Assembly: GCF_025154075.1 (NCBI RefSeq)
Contig: NZ_JAOAMU010000001.1
Location: 1,333,608-1,397,607, forward strand
Origin: Chryseobacterium herbae
Lineage (GTDB): Bacteria > Bacteroidota > Bacteroidia > Flavobacteriales > Weeksellaceae
Length of the DNA: 64,000 nucleotides
Direction of reading: 5' to 3'
Of the stretch, positions 1 through 8,311 are shown piece by piece. The first letter of the stretch is position 1. The number at the start of each line of letters is the position of its first letter. Position numbers and translations under genes: made by a program. The notes under the pieces were generated by a model that saw only the letters and a list, made by a program, of their open reading frames with translations, was not told the origin of the DNA and searched no databases.

Positions 1-1272
1 GTGATTCCCATCATGAAGGATAATGAATTGTTGGCTATCATGGAATTCACCTCTCCGCAAGCCAATAGTTTCAACGGATTAAAGCTAAAAAAAATGGAGT
101 TTTTCACCGATATGATTCTGTTCTCCCTGAACAGGTTCAGTTTTGAGAAAAACTATCAGATAGAAGCGATTATCCAGCGTGAATACACTTCTATCCACGA
201 CAGTGTGGTATGGAAATTCAGGAATGAGGCTGAGAAATATTTCAATGCTTCGCTCGGAAAGAAAATGTACACGCTGAAGCAAATTTCTTTTAAAAATCTG
301 ACACCATTATTTGGATTTTCTGACATCCGTTCTTCTTCTGAAAAACGTTTCAATCTGATGTTGGAAGACCTCAACCAGCAGCTGGAGAGCCTTCATGATA
401 TTTTCACGATGATCAATTCTGATTCGGAGAAGTATCTTTTGGCACTGGATGTTTTCGAGAATGAGCTGAACAACGAAATCAAAGCTGATACGGAACAACG
501 CTTTCAAAGATTTTTAAGAGAAGAGGTTCACCTTTATCTGCAGGGAAAACTGGAACTGAAAACAGATGCAGAAATTAAGAATAAGATCAAAGATTATTTT
601 GTGCAGATTTTCACTCAAACTGATCTGTTTTATGCCAACAGAAAAAGTCTGGATGACTCAATTACCCTGGTGAACAGAAAGCTTGCTGATATGCTGGATG
701 AAGGTCAGGTAAAGGCGCAGCAGATCTTTCCACATTATTTTGAACGGTTTAAATCTGACGGTGTGGAGCATAATCTGTATATCGGACACAATATTGCCCC
801 GGAACTTACTTATACCTCAAAAGAAGTCCATAAATTAAGATACTGGCAGCTGAAGACCATCTGCAATATGGAACGCGAATTCCACAACTTCAAGAGAGAT
901 CTTCCGATCCAGCTGGATATTGCGTCACTTATTTTTGTTTATAATGAAAAAATAGACATCCGTTTCAGAATGGATGAAAAACGTTTTGATGTAGACGGTG
1001 CTTATAATTCTTATTACGAAATTGTAAAAAAACGTCTGGACAAAGCTCATGTAAAAGATTCATCGGAAAGAATTACCTGTCCGGGAAAGATTACCATCGT
1101 GTATTTTGGTATGGAAAACCAGAAAGAATATCTGGACTACATCAACAAACTTCAGAAAAAAGGTATTCTGCAAAATGATGTAGAGTTTCTGAAGGTGGAA
1201 GATCTTCAGGGAATCACAGGATTATTAGCATTGAGAATTTCTCTGGATAATTCATCAGTAAATATTGAATAA
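1..1272 (+). CDS. GAF-domain-like protein, 3' part (5' end outside window)
   Basis: The frame is open from the first base and stops at 1272, giving 423 residues. The opening residues (IMEFTSPQANSFNG and what follows) resemble the end of a GAF domain, so the gene most likely begins upstream and the GTG at base 1 is probably not the start. The rest is long, mostly helical and charged, without a catalytic motif I recognise and without membrane segments. Long cytosolic proteins with an N-terminal GAF domain are common in Chryseobacterium, but their role is not known to me. It converges on the bestrophin gene; a heptamer array fills the 66-bp gap. Confident as a gene, weak on function. Confidence 0.75.
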   Translation: MIPIMKDNELLAIMEFTSPQANSFNGLKLKKMEFFTDMILFSLNRFSFEKNYQIEAIIQREYTSIHDSVVWKFRNEAEKYFNASLGKKMYTLKQISFKNLTPLFGFSDIRSSSEKRFNLMLEDLNQQLESLHDIFTMINSDSEKYLLALDVFENELNNEIKADTEQRFQRFLREEVHLYLQGKLELKTDAEIKNKIKDYFVQIFTQTDLFYANRKSLDDSITLVNRKLADMLDEGQVKAQQIFPHYFERFKSDGVEHNLYIGHNIAPELTYTSKEVHKLRYWQLKTICNMEREFHNFKRDLPIQLDIASLIFVYNEKIDIRFRMDEKRFDVDGAYNSYYEIVKKRLDKAHVKDSSERITCPGKITIVYFGMENQKEYLDYINKLQKKGILQNDVEFLKVEDLQGITGLLALRISLDNSSVNIE

Positions 1273-1294
1273 AAATCAATAAAACCGGCTTAAG

Positions 1295-1336
1295 AACTTC
1301 CCTCATCCAGCCTCCATCTTCCCTTCTCAAATTTCA
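1295..1336. repeat. Degenerate heptamer array, pyrimidine-rich on + strand
   Basis: Six consecutive 7-nt units run from 1295 to 1336, starting AACTTCC then CTCATCC, each ending in a C-rich triplet. The array reaches the 3' end of the bestrophin gene. Its first three units are nearly the same as those at 54704-54724, more than 50 kb away. Confidence 0.6.
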
Positions 1337-1338
1337 CA

Positions 1339-2262
1339 TCAGTCTATAAAGTAAGAATTCTGCTTTTTAAGCTCACCCTGTGGTATTCCGGCCTGCTCGA
1401 AAATAGAATATTCAATGGTTCTGCACATGCTGTTCAGGGCAAGGTCATTTTCCTCTTCTCCAAACGGCTCGCCAATCTCCTGAATAATGGCATCGAGTGC
1501 AATGAAAGTATAACTGATCAACAGAACGATCAGCGGCATCATCCATCCCAATGAATCCACCAATCCGAAAGGCAGCCAGAAACAGTACAGATAAACCGTA
1601 CGGTGAAGCAGCACGCTATAAGCAAAAGGCAATGGGGTATTGAAAATCCTCTCGCAACCTCCGGAAATATTGGAAAACTGATTCAACTGGTGATCCATGG
1701 AAGTCATGACGATGGTGTCTATATTTCCCTTCCGTTGCTGCTCATTCAGCCAGTCTGCAATAAATCCGAGAATAATGCTTGGAATAAATTTCTTGTCCTT
1801 CACCTGTGCTGCCTGTTCCGGAGAAAGAAGTCTTGTCAGATGTTCCATCCCCGATTTCTCTCTTAGCTGATAATTTAAAGACCAACAGAATGCAGATATT
1901 AATTTGATGATTTTTTCTTTCTCTTCTTTTCCAGTAACAGAAGGATCATTCACCAGTGAAAGAATCTGTCGCGTAAAAGATCTGGTTTCTATCACGAGCG
2001 ATCCCCAGAGTTTACGCCCTTCCCAGAAACGGTCGTAGCTCGCCGAATTACAGAAACCCATGAAAATAGCCAGTGAAAGACCAAGCAGTGTAAAAATGGT
2101 AGGGTTAAGGTGAATTTTATAATCAAAAACTTTCCCTTTTAAATAATATACAGAAAGTGAAAACAGCAAAATAATACTGAGCTGAACGATTATTTTCTTC
2201 AACACCGAACCTCTCCATATAAACAACATTTTCAGCCAATTGGTACGCTGTCTGACAATCAT
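1339..2262 (-). CDS. Bestrophin/YneE-family membrane channel
   Basis: The 307-residue product matches the bacterial bestrophin-like (UPF0187/YneE) family. It has an N-terminal arginine/tryptophan-rich segment, two hydrophobic helices near residues 22-41 and 53-71, the family-typical stretch around ASYDRFWEGRKLWG, and a further hydrophobic pair near residues 215-255. Family members form pentameric anion or cation channels in the inner membrane; the ion cannot be told from sequence. The ATG at 2262 fits the family N-terminus. The HD/PycTM gene ends 16 bp upstream on the same strand, so the two are probably co-transcribed. Confidence 0.85.
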   Translation of the reverse strand: MIVRQRTNWLKMLFIWRGSVLKKIIVQLSIILLFSLSVYYLKGKVFDYKIHLNPTIFTLLGLSLAIFMGFCNSASYDRFWEGRKLWGSLVIETRSFTRQILSLVNDPSVTGKEEKEKIIKLISAFCWSLNYQLREKSGMEHLTRLLSPEQAAQVKDKKFIPSIILGFIADWLNEQQRKGNIDTIVMTSMDHQLNQFSNISGGCERIFNTPLPFAYSVLLHRTVYLYCFWLPFGLVDSLGWMMPLIVLLISYTFIALDAIIQEIGEPFGEEENDLALNSMCRTIEYSIFEQAGIPQGELKKQNSYFID

Positions 2263-2278
2263 CTGTATTTATTTTTAA

Positions 2279-3466
2279 TTATAGGCTAAGAAACGCATAA
2301 GCGAAAGAAAGCACGGAAATAATAATTCCGGCCATAAATATCTGATATGTAACCGATAAAAGTTTGTATTTTCTGTCAAGAACTTTTCCCAAGAAATAAA
2401 GGTCTTTTACCATAGAATCATAGATATAATCTCTGTCTTTGATGAGATCTTTCATCGCATCATGATAGTCGTTAAACATCATTTGCTGAAAGTTTCCAAA
2501 GAACAGAAGATTCACTTTTCTATCTGAGATATCCTGAGCCGTAAAACTGGTCTTTGTTACATTCGGTTTTGTAGATAAGATCGCAAATATAATGGTCAAT
2601 ACACTTGAAAGCAACAGGACAAAACTTGGAATGATCAAATGCGCATTCTTAGGAGTATCCAGCTTCGGAACCAATACAGAAAGACAAACTGAAATAATGA
2701 TGGCATTAACGGAAAGAAGAATATTCGCCTTGCTGTCTGCAATATCACTCAGTCTTGTGTGGTTATTCAAAGTTACGCGGAATAGTGTATCTACGCTACG
2801 GTCAGATTTTGCTTCCTTAGACTCTTTTTTACTTTCCGAATTGTCTTTTTTGTCTTTGTCCTCCTTTTTATCCTCGTCTTTTTCCAGCTTCTTTTCTATC
2901 TTTTTGATATTTTTATTTTTTAGAGGATTCCAGTTTTCCATTGCATAGTCTGTGTAATAATGATGTCTGTTTTTCAGCATATCAAGATTTCCGGCATTCC
3001 ATTCTTCATTTGAAAAACATCTTACGTTGGTAAGTTCCCATTCTTTTCTCAGTGCATCGGAAATATCATTATAATCGTGACTGGCAAAGTGGCTGCAATC
3101 CGCATCTTTTACGATTTTCTCCAAAAGATTCTGTGGTTCGTAAGTGATCTTTGTCGCCAGAATCAACTTAGAAACATCTTCAATATAGGTTTCAGGATAA
3201 TTTTCCTCCTTTAGAAAATCGGTAAGGATCTGTACTCCTCTTTCCTCATGATTCTGGGCACATTCTATATAGCCTGTGTCATGGAACCATAGTGCCAGCA
3301 GAACCTTTTCCTGGTCTTCTTTGGATACAGGCGTATTTCGCAAGATCTCCTCGGCCTTATTGACGGTATAGGTCGTGTGAATAAAATTATGGTAAAAGTA
3401 TACAGAAGATAACCTATCTTTGAATAAGATTTCGACATAATCTTTAGCTTTGTGTAAAATGCTCAT
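2279..3466 (-). CDS. HD-domain phosphohydrolase fused to Pycsar-effector-like (PycTM) membrane domain
   Basis: The 395-residue protein has three parts. Residues 1-135 form an HD-superfamily domain with H26/H30, the HD pair at 62-63, H73 and D121/D123, as expected for a metal-dependent phosphohydrolase. Residues 185-221 are an extremely Lys/Glu/Asp-rich linker. Residues 223-395 match the PycTM/DUF5706 family of Pycsar effectors, with hydrophobic helices near 248-266, 276-295 and 369-393. Such domains are known as membrane effectors gated by cyclic CMP or UMP. No nucleotide cyclase lies nearby, so a complete Pycsar system is not visible. The fusion suggests nucleotide turnover linked to a membrane response; that is inference. 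It diverges from the 3493 gene across 26 bp. Confidence 0.8.
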   Translation of the reverse strand: MSILHKAKDYVEILFKDRLSSVYFYHNFIHTTYTVNKAEEILRNTPVSKEDQEKVLLALWFHDTGYIECAQNHEERGVQILTDFLKEENYPETYIEDVSKLILATKITYEPQNLLEKIVKDADCSHFASHDYNDISDALRKEWELTNVRCFSNEEWNAGNLDMLKNRHHYYTDYAMENWNPLKNKNIKKIEKKLEKDEDKKEDKDKKDNSESKKESKEAKSDRSVDTLFRVTLNNHTRLSDIADSKANILLSVNAIIISVCLSVLVPKLDTPKNAHLIIPSFVLLLSSVLTIIFAILSTKPNVTKTSFTAQDISDRKVNLLFFGNFQQMMFNDYHDAMKDLIKDRDYIYDSMVKDLYFLGKVLDRKYKLLSVTYQIFMAGIIISVLSFAYAFLSL

Positions 3467-3492
3467 TCCTGAATTTTTGTTAATGTAAATTT

Positions 3493-6400
3493 ATGAATTT
3501 ATCCTTTAAAAGTCATTTAAAAAATACTTCTATTGCCTTTCGAGCAGTATTGTCTGCAGGAGTTCTGTATTCCTGCGCAACATATAACGTAAAAAAGGGT
3601 AAAAACTTATTTGAAGTTAAAAATTCTGATATAAAATCTGAAAATGATTTTAAGGTTTTCCTGATCGGGGATGCCGGAAACTCAGATGAAACTCAGGCAC
3701 AGAACACTTTAAATTTACTCAAAAACAAACTGGATTCCGCGGACAGCAATTCTATGCTGATCTTTCTTGGTGATAATATCTATCCCAACGGAATGCCGAA
3801 GGAATCTGACAAAGACTATGCACAGGCTAAACAGAAACTGGAAAACCAGCTTGCCATCACCAAAAATTTCAAAGGGAAAACACTCGTTATTCCCGGAAAT
3901 CATGACTGGAACAGTGGCCTGGACGGATTAAAAGCTCAGGAAGATCTGGTGAAAGCCTATCTCAATGATAAAAAAGCGTTCCTTCCTAAAAATTCCTGTG
4001 GTATCGACGATATCAATTTATCCAAAGACATTAAACTAATCGTTATAGACACCGAATGGGCATTGATCAACTGGGATCAGTATCCAGGCGTCAATAAAAA
4101 CTGCACGATCAAAACCCGCGAAGATTTCTTTACAGAGTTTAAAGATCTTGTAACTAAAAACCAGGATAAAAGAATCATTGTGGCCCTTCATCACCCGGTG
4201 ATCAGCAGTGGCACACATGCAGGATTCAATTCTGCGAAATCACATCTCTATCCTTTGAAAAGCAAGATTCCGGTTCCGGTGGTTGCCAGTGTGATCAACG
4301 TTTTGAGAAGTTCTTCAGGAGCAAGTCTTGAAGATATCAACAATCAGCATTATGCAGATCTGGCCAACCGGTTGAAAAGTATCGTTCAGGATAAAGAAAA
4401 CATTATTTTCGTTTCCGGACATGATCACAACTTACAGTATCATGAAGAAAGAAACATCAGACAAATCATCAGCGGTGCCGGTTCTAAAACAGATCCATCC
4501 ACCATTGCTGAGAAGACCGATTTTTCTTACGGAGGCAGCGGTTTTGCCGTTCTTAACATCAGAAAAGATCAAAGTACAGATGTAGAGTATTTCTCTACAA
4601 AAGATAACAATCTGAAAAAGCTTACCCATATTTCGGTGATCTCAAAACCGGATGTATTTGTCAACAATTATCCAACATCATTTCCGGGAACAGTTCAATC
4701 CAGTGTTTATCCTGGAAAACTTACCCAAAAAGGAGGTGTTTACCGTTGGCTTTGGGGAGAACATTACAGAAAATATTATGGAATCCCTATAGATGCTCCT
4801 ACGGGAGATCTTGCTTCATTGAACGGAGGATTTACGCCTTTCAGAGAAGGTGGCGGAAACCAGTCGAACAGTTTAAGGCTGAAAGCTGCAGACGGACAGG
4901 AATTTGTCATGCGTGGTGTAAAAAAGAGTGCCGTGCGTTTCCTGAATAATATGGCTTTCAAAAAAAGCACTTTCGGGAATGAGCTGAATAATACCTTTCC
5001 TGAAAAGTTCCTGCTTGATTTTTATACGACCAATCATCCATTCACCCCTTTTTCAGTGGGAAATATGGCGGATAAGCTGAATATTTTCCACAGCAATCCA
5101 CGATTATATTATATTCCGAAGCAATATGCTTTAGGAGAATACAATGAAAATTACGGGGATGAAATGTATATGATCGAAGAACGTTTTTCTTCTGATCCTA
5201 AAACATTGGCTGCACTGGATAATGCCAAAGACATCGTTTCCACGGATGATGTTCTGAAAAATTTCACTAAAAATTATAAATATTCCGTAGACCGTGAATC
5301 GTATATCAGAGCAAGGCTTTTTGATATGCTGATCGGCGACTGGGACAGACATTCTGATCAGTGGAAATGGGCAGAGTATCAGGACGGCGATAAAGTGATT
5401 TACAAACCTATTCCTAAAGACAGAGACCAGGCTTTCAGTAGGTACGACGGTGCTGCTTTCAAACTTATCATGAATGTTCCGGCCATCCGTCACATGAAGA
5501 CTTTTAAAGAAGAGATCAAAAATGTGAAGTGGATGAATATGGAGCCCTATCCGATGGATCTTATCTTTTTAAAGGGAGCTACTCAGGAGGAATGGACTGC
5601 ACAAGCCAAATACATTCAGGAACATCTTACGGATGCTGATATTGACGATGCCTTCACCAATCTTCCGACAGAAGTAAAAGATGAAACCATTGCTGATATT
5701 CAGAGAAAATTAAAAATAAGAAAAACAAAATTGCAGGATTATGCGGCTCAGTATTACGATGTGCTGCAGGAAAAAGTTTCTCTGGCAGGAACGGTGAATC
5801 CTGATCAATTCGTTATTACCAAAGACCGCCATTCCGTTACGGTAAAACAATACAAATTAGACAAGAACAAAGAAAATCCTGAATTGGTTTTTGAGAAGAC
5901 TTACGATGATTCGAAAACAAAAGAACTTTGGATCTACGGTCTTGAAGATGATGACATTTATGATGTTTCAGGAGAGGGAAGACCCAAAATGAATATCAGG
6001 CTTGTTGGTGGCTATAATCACGATGTATACAATATCGCTGACGGAAAAAGCGTGAAAATTTATGATTTTAAATCTCAGAAAAATACCTACAACGGTTCCG
6101 GGACGAAAAATATTTCTGATGATTACGATATCAACACGTACAATTACAAGCATCCGAAATACAATTTCTTTGCCGGCTATCCGAACCTAGATTACAACCC
6201 GGATGATGGAGTAATCATAGGGGTTCTGGCTAATTATACAGTGAATAATTTCATCCGCGATCCTTATACACAAAAACATAGTCTGCGGGCTAATTTTTAT
6301 ACATCAACCGGCGGATTTAACGTTGCTTATAAAGGAATTTTCAAAAAAGCGATATCGGGTTGGGATTTCAATCTTGATGCAGCATATACGACACCGAGAT

Positions 6401-7206
6401 TTGCCGAAAACTTCTTCGGACTGTCTAATGAAAGTAAATACGACAAAGAAAATACGGAAAGGGAATACAACAGAGCGAGAATCTCTAAGTTTAATTTCGC
6501 GCCGTCTATCTCTAAAAAAAGCTGGATGAATCTTCAACACCAGTTCCAGCTGACGTTTGAGGATAATAAGGTTCAACAGAAAGGAAACCGTTTTGTAGAT
6601 CAGTCTCCGGACGTACGACCTGAAGTTTTCAAAAGCCAGCAGTTTGCAGGAGCCAACTATACATTCAGCTTTAAAAATCTAGATAATAATGCTTTTCCTA
6701 CTTTAGGCCTGGAATTCTTAGTGAATGCAGACTGGAGAACGAATCTTGCCCATACGGAAAAAAACTTCTTCACCCTGAATGGAACACTGACGCTGGATCA
6801 CAGACTTGACAAAAGAGGAAATTTTGTTTTTGCGAACTCCAGCAATGCGATGTGGATCAGCAATAACAATTTTGAATTCTATCAGGCGGCAAGCATCGGT
6901 GGAAACAATGGAATGAGAGCTTTCAGAAATGACAGGTTCTCAGGGAAATCCTATTTCACCAACAATTCTGAGATCCGATGGGATTTCGGAAGGGTAAGAA
7001 ACAATATTATCCCTGCCAATATGGGAATTCTTATCGGCTATGATATTGGCCGTGTATGGAATGACCATGAAGATTCTACGAAGTGGCATCAGTCTGTAGG
7101 AGCTGGTTTCTGGATGAGTGTTGTAGACATGTTTTCCGCGAGACTGAATTATTTTCACGGTTCGGATGGAGGCAGAATTTCTGCGGGTGTAGGGATGACT
7201 TTTTAA
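3493..7206 (+). CDS. Metallophosphoesterase fused to outer-membrane beta-barrel, lipoprotein-like
   Basis: The 1237-residue product begins with a signal ending in a lipobox-like LYSC (C28). Residues 52-320 are a calcineurin-like phosphoesterase with every metal motif: D60, GDN 93-95, GNHD 135-138, HH 233-234 and GHDH 309-312. A middle region of about 500 residues has no domain I recognise. The C-terminal third (from about residue 900) is rich in alternating aromatic/polar strands and ends in phenylalanine, as in BamA/Omp85-like surface-antigen barrels. The phosphoesterase would therefore be displayed at the outer membrane, probably for phosphate release; substrate unknown. No strong terminator follows, only a 6-bp hairpin at 7237-7258. 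Confidence 0.85.
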   Translation: MNLSFKSHLKNTSIAFRAVLSAGVLYSCATYNVKKGKNLFEVKNSDIKSENDFKVFLIGDAGNSDETQAQNTLNLLKNKLDSADSNSMLIFLGDNIYPNGMPKESDKDYAQAKQKLENQLAITKNFKGKTLVIPGNHDWNSGLDGLKAQEDLVKAYLNDKKAFLPKNSCGIDDINLSKDIKLIVIDTEWALINWDQYPGVNKNCTIKTREDFFTEFKDLVTKNQDKRIIVALHHPVISSGTHAGFNSAKSHLYPLKSKIPVPVVASVINVLRSSSGASLEDINNQHYADLANRLKSIVQDKENIIFVSGHDHNLQYHEERNIRQIISGAGSKTDPSTIAEKTDFSYGGSGFAVLNIRKDQSTDVEYFSTKDNNLKKLTHISVISKPDVFVNNYPTSFPGTVQSSVYPGKLTQKGGVYRWLWGEHYRKYYGIPIDAPTGDLASLNGGFTPFREGGGNQSNSLRLKAADGQEFVMRGVKKSAVRFLNNMAFKKSTFGNELNNTFPEKFLLDFYTTNHPFTPFSVGNMADKLNIFHSNPRLYYIPKQYALGEYNENYGDEMYMIEERFSSDPKTLAALDNAKDIVSTDDVLKNFTKNYKYSVDRESYIRARLFDMLIGDWDRHSDQWKWAEYQDGDKVIYKPIPKDRDQAFSRYDGAAFKLIMNVPAIRHMKTFKEEIKNVKWMNMEPYPMDLIFLKGATQEEWTAQAKYIQEHLTDADIDDAFTNLPTEVKDETIADIQRKLKIRKTKLQDYAAQYYDVLQEKVSLAGTVNPDQFVITKDRHSVTVKQYKLDKNKENPELVFEKTYDDSKTKELWIYGLEDDDIYDVSGEGRPKMNIRLVGGYNHDVYNIADGKSVKIYDFKSQKNTYNGSGTKNISDDYDINTYNYKHPKYNFFAGYPNLDYNPDDGVIIGVLANYTVNNFIRDPYTQKHSLRANFYTSTGGFNVAYKGIFKKAISGWDFNLDAAYTTPRFAENFFGLSNESKYDKENTEREYNRARISKFNFAPSISKKSWMNLQHQFQLTFEDNKVQQKGNRFVDQSPDVRPEVFKSQQFAGANYTFSFKNLDNNAFPTLGLEFLVNADWRTNLAHTEKNFFTLNGTLTLDHRLDKRGNFVFANSSNAMWISNNNFEFYQAASIGGNNGMRAFRNDRFSGKSYFTNNSEIRWDFGRVRNNIIPANMGILIGYDIGRVWNDHEDSTKWHQSVGAGFWMSVVDMFSARLNYFHGSDGGRISAGVGMTF

Positions 7207-7448
7207 GTTGGTCTATTTTCCATTTTTTACTCCAAATTCTGCGTTTCATGATGCAGAACGATGTATTTCATTTATTAATTTTAAATTAAAAGAAATTTAA
7301 AAATCACCTCTATTCATTTGTAAATAACTACAAATAAATCAAATACGCTTAAGAAAGCCGGTTCATATTTTCTGGAGCTTTCAACAAACACACCGATAGC
7401 CCAATATGTTTGTGCATCTTTTAAAAATTCAATGTTTTAAAAAGAATC

Positions 7449-7456
7449 TATATTTG
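7449..7456 (+). promoter_or_regulatory. -7 element TATATTTG upstream of 7489 gene
   Basis: This matches the Bacteroidota TAnnTTTG consensus 32 bp before the ATG. No well-spaced TTTG is seen at -33. The rest of the 282-bp gap (7207-7488) holds only a weak hairpin at 7237-7258. Confidence 0.45.
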
Positions 7457-7488
7457 TTTTAAATTATTTCAACAAAAACAACTATTGG

Positions 7489-8208
7489 ATGAAAAAAACG
7501 CTATTATACATGGCATTATTTGTCATGTCTTTAAATGTACACGCACAAGTGGGTATAGAAACCCCAACACCACAAAGTACCTTACACGTCAACGGAAGCC
7601 TTCAAGTGGTCAAAGACTTTAATGTAGGTGGAAATGGAAAGACAAGGGGAAACTCTGGAAACCGCGGTGAAGTCTTGATGTCAAACGGAGCCGGAACTGC
7701 ACCCACCTGGGGCACTATTGAATCTCAAAATTTTTTAAAAGTAGTATTTGTCGGTAATAAGACCGATACCAACCCAAGTTCCGGAAGTTATACTGGAACG
7801 GGAAGTAACCCTATAAGCACACACGACAGCTATGCGAAAAGCTATGTTTATAATGTGAGCAATAAAGTAGACAACACCTACCTGAAGTACAATACCACTA
7901 CAGGAATATTTACAGTGGTGAAGCCTGGATATTATAACATTGTGCCATATATTACGTATGATCTGAGCTTAAACGGAAACGGATATACAGCAGGAACGGC
8001 AAAATCGTCTATCCAGAAAGTTTCTCCAGCAACAGAAACACTGGCTTCCATCTCTACAGGACATGGCGAGCGTACCCTTGCGGTGAACCATAACCTGTCG
8101 TCTATCACGTATTTTAATAAGGATGATACCTTCAGAGTACGTTGTGTGTATACCCAGAGTTTCAGATTATCTGCCGGGAATATTCACATTTCTTATCTTA
8201 CGCCGTAG
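7489..8208 (+). CDS. Secreted protein of unknown function
   Basis: The 239-residue product has a clear signal peptide (MKKTLLYMALFVMSLNVHAQ). The mature start (VGIETPTPQSTLHVNGSLQV) is the short repeat found at the N-terminus of many Flavobacteriia surface proteins and resembles tail-fibre trimerisation segments. The C-terminal half is beta-rich and could be a C1q/TNF-like jelly roll, but I cannot confirm that. There is no T9SS sorting tail. It stands alone with its own promoter candidate and a strong terminator. Surface or adhesion role is inference only. Confidence 0.7.
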   Translation: MKKTLLYMALFVMSLNVHAQVGIETPTPQSTLHVNGSLQVVKDFNVGGNGKTRGNSGNRGEVLMSNGAGTAPTWGTIESQNFLKVVFVGNKTDTNPSSGSYTGTGSNPISTHDSYAKSYVYNVSNKVDNTYLKYNTTTGIFTVVKPGYYNIVPYITYDLSLNGNGYTAGTAKSSIQKVSPATETLASISTGHGERTLAVNHNLSSITYFNKDDTFRVRCVYTQSFRLSAGNIHISYLTP

Positions 8209-8237
8209 GTAAAATTGAATGGTATAGCTTACAAATA

Positions 8238-8272
8238 AGAAGACTCAGGATATTTCCTGAGTCTTCTGTTTT
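8238..8272. terminator. Rho-independent terminator, probably bidirectional
   Basis: A perfect 13-bp stem (8238-8250 with 8255-8267, loop of 4) is followed by a short T-rich stretch. It lies between two convergent genes and can serve both. Confidence 0.8.
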
Positions 8273-8311
8273 ATATAATCCTAATCATTTTTCATGATGT
8301 CATGGATCTTA

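Noticed and set aside
1..3. GTG at the first base as a start codon
   Set aside because: The first residues look like the inside of a GAF domain, so the frame most likely begins before the window.
2279..3466. A complete Pycsar anti-phage system
   Set aside because: No PycC-type nucleotide cyclase is found within the flanking genes; only the effector-like domain is present.
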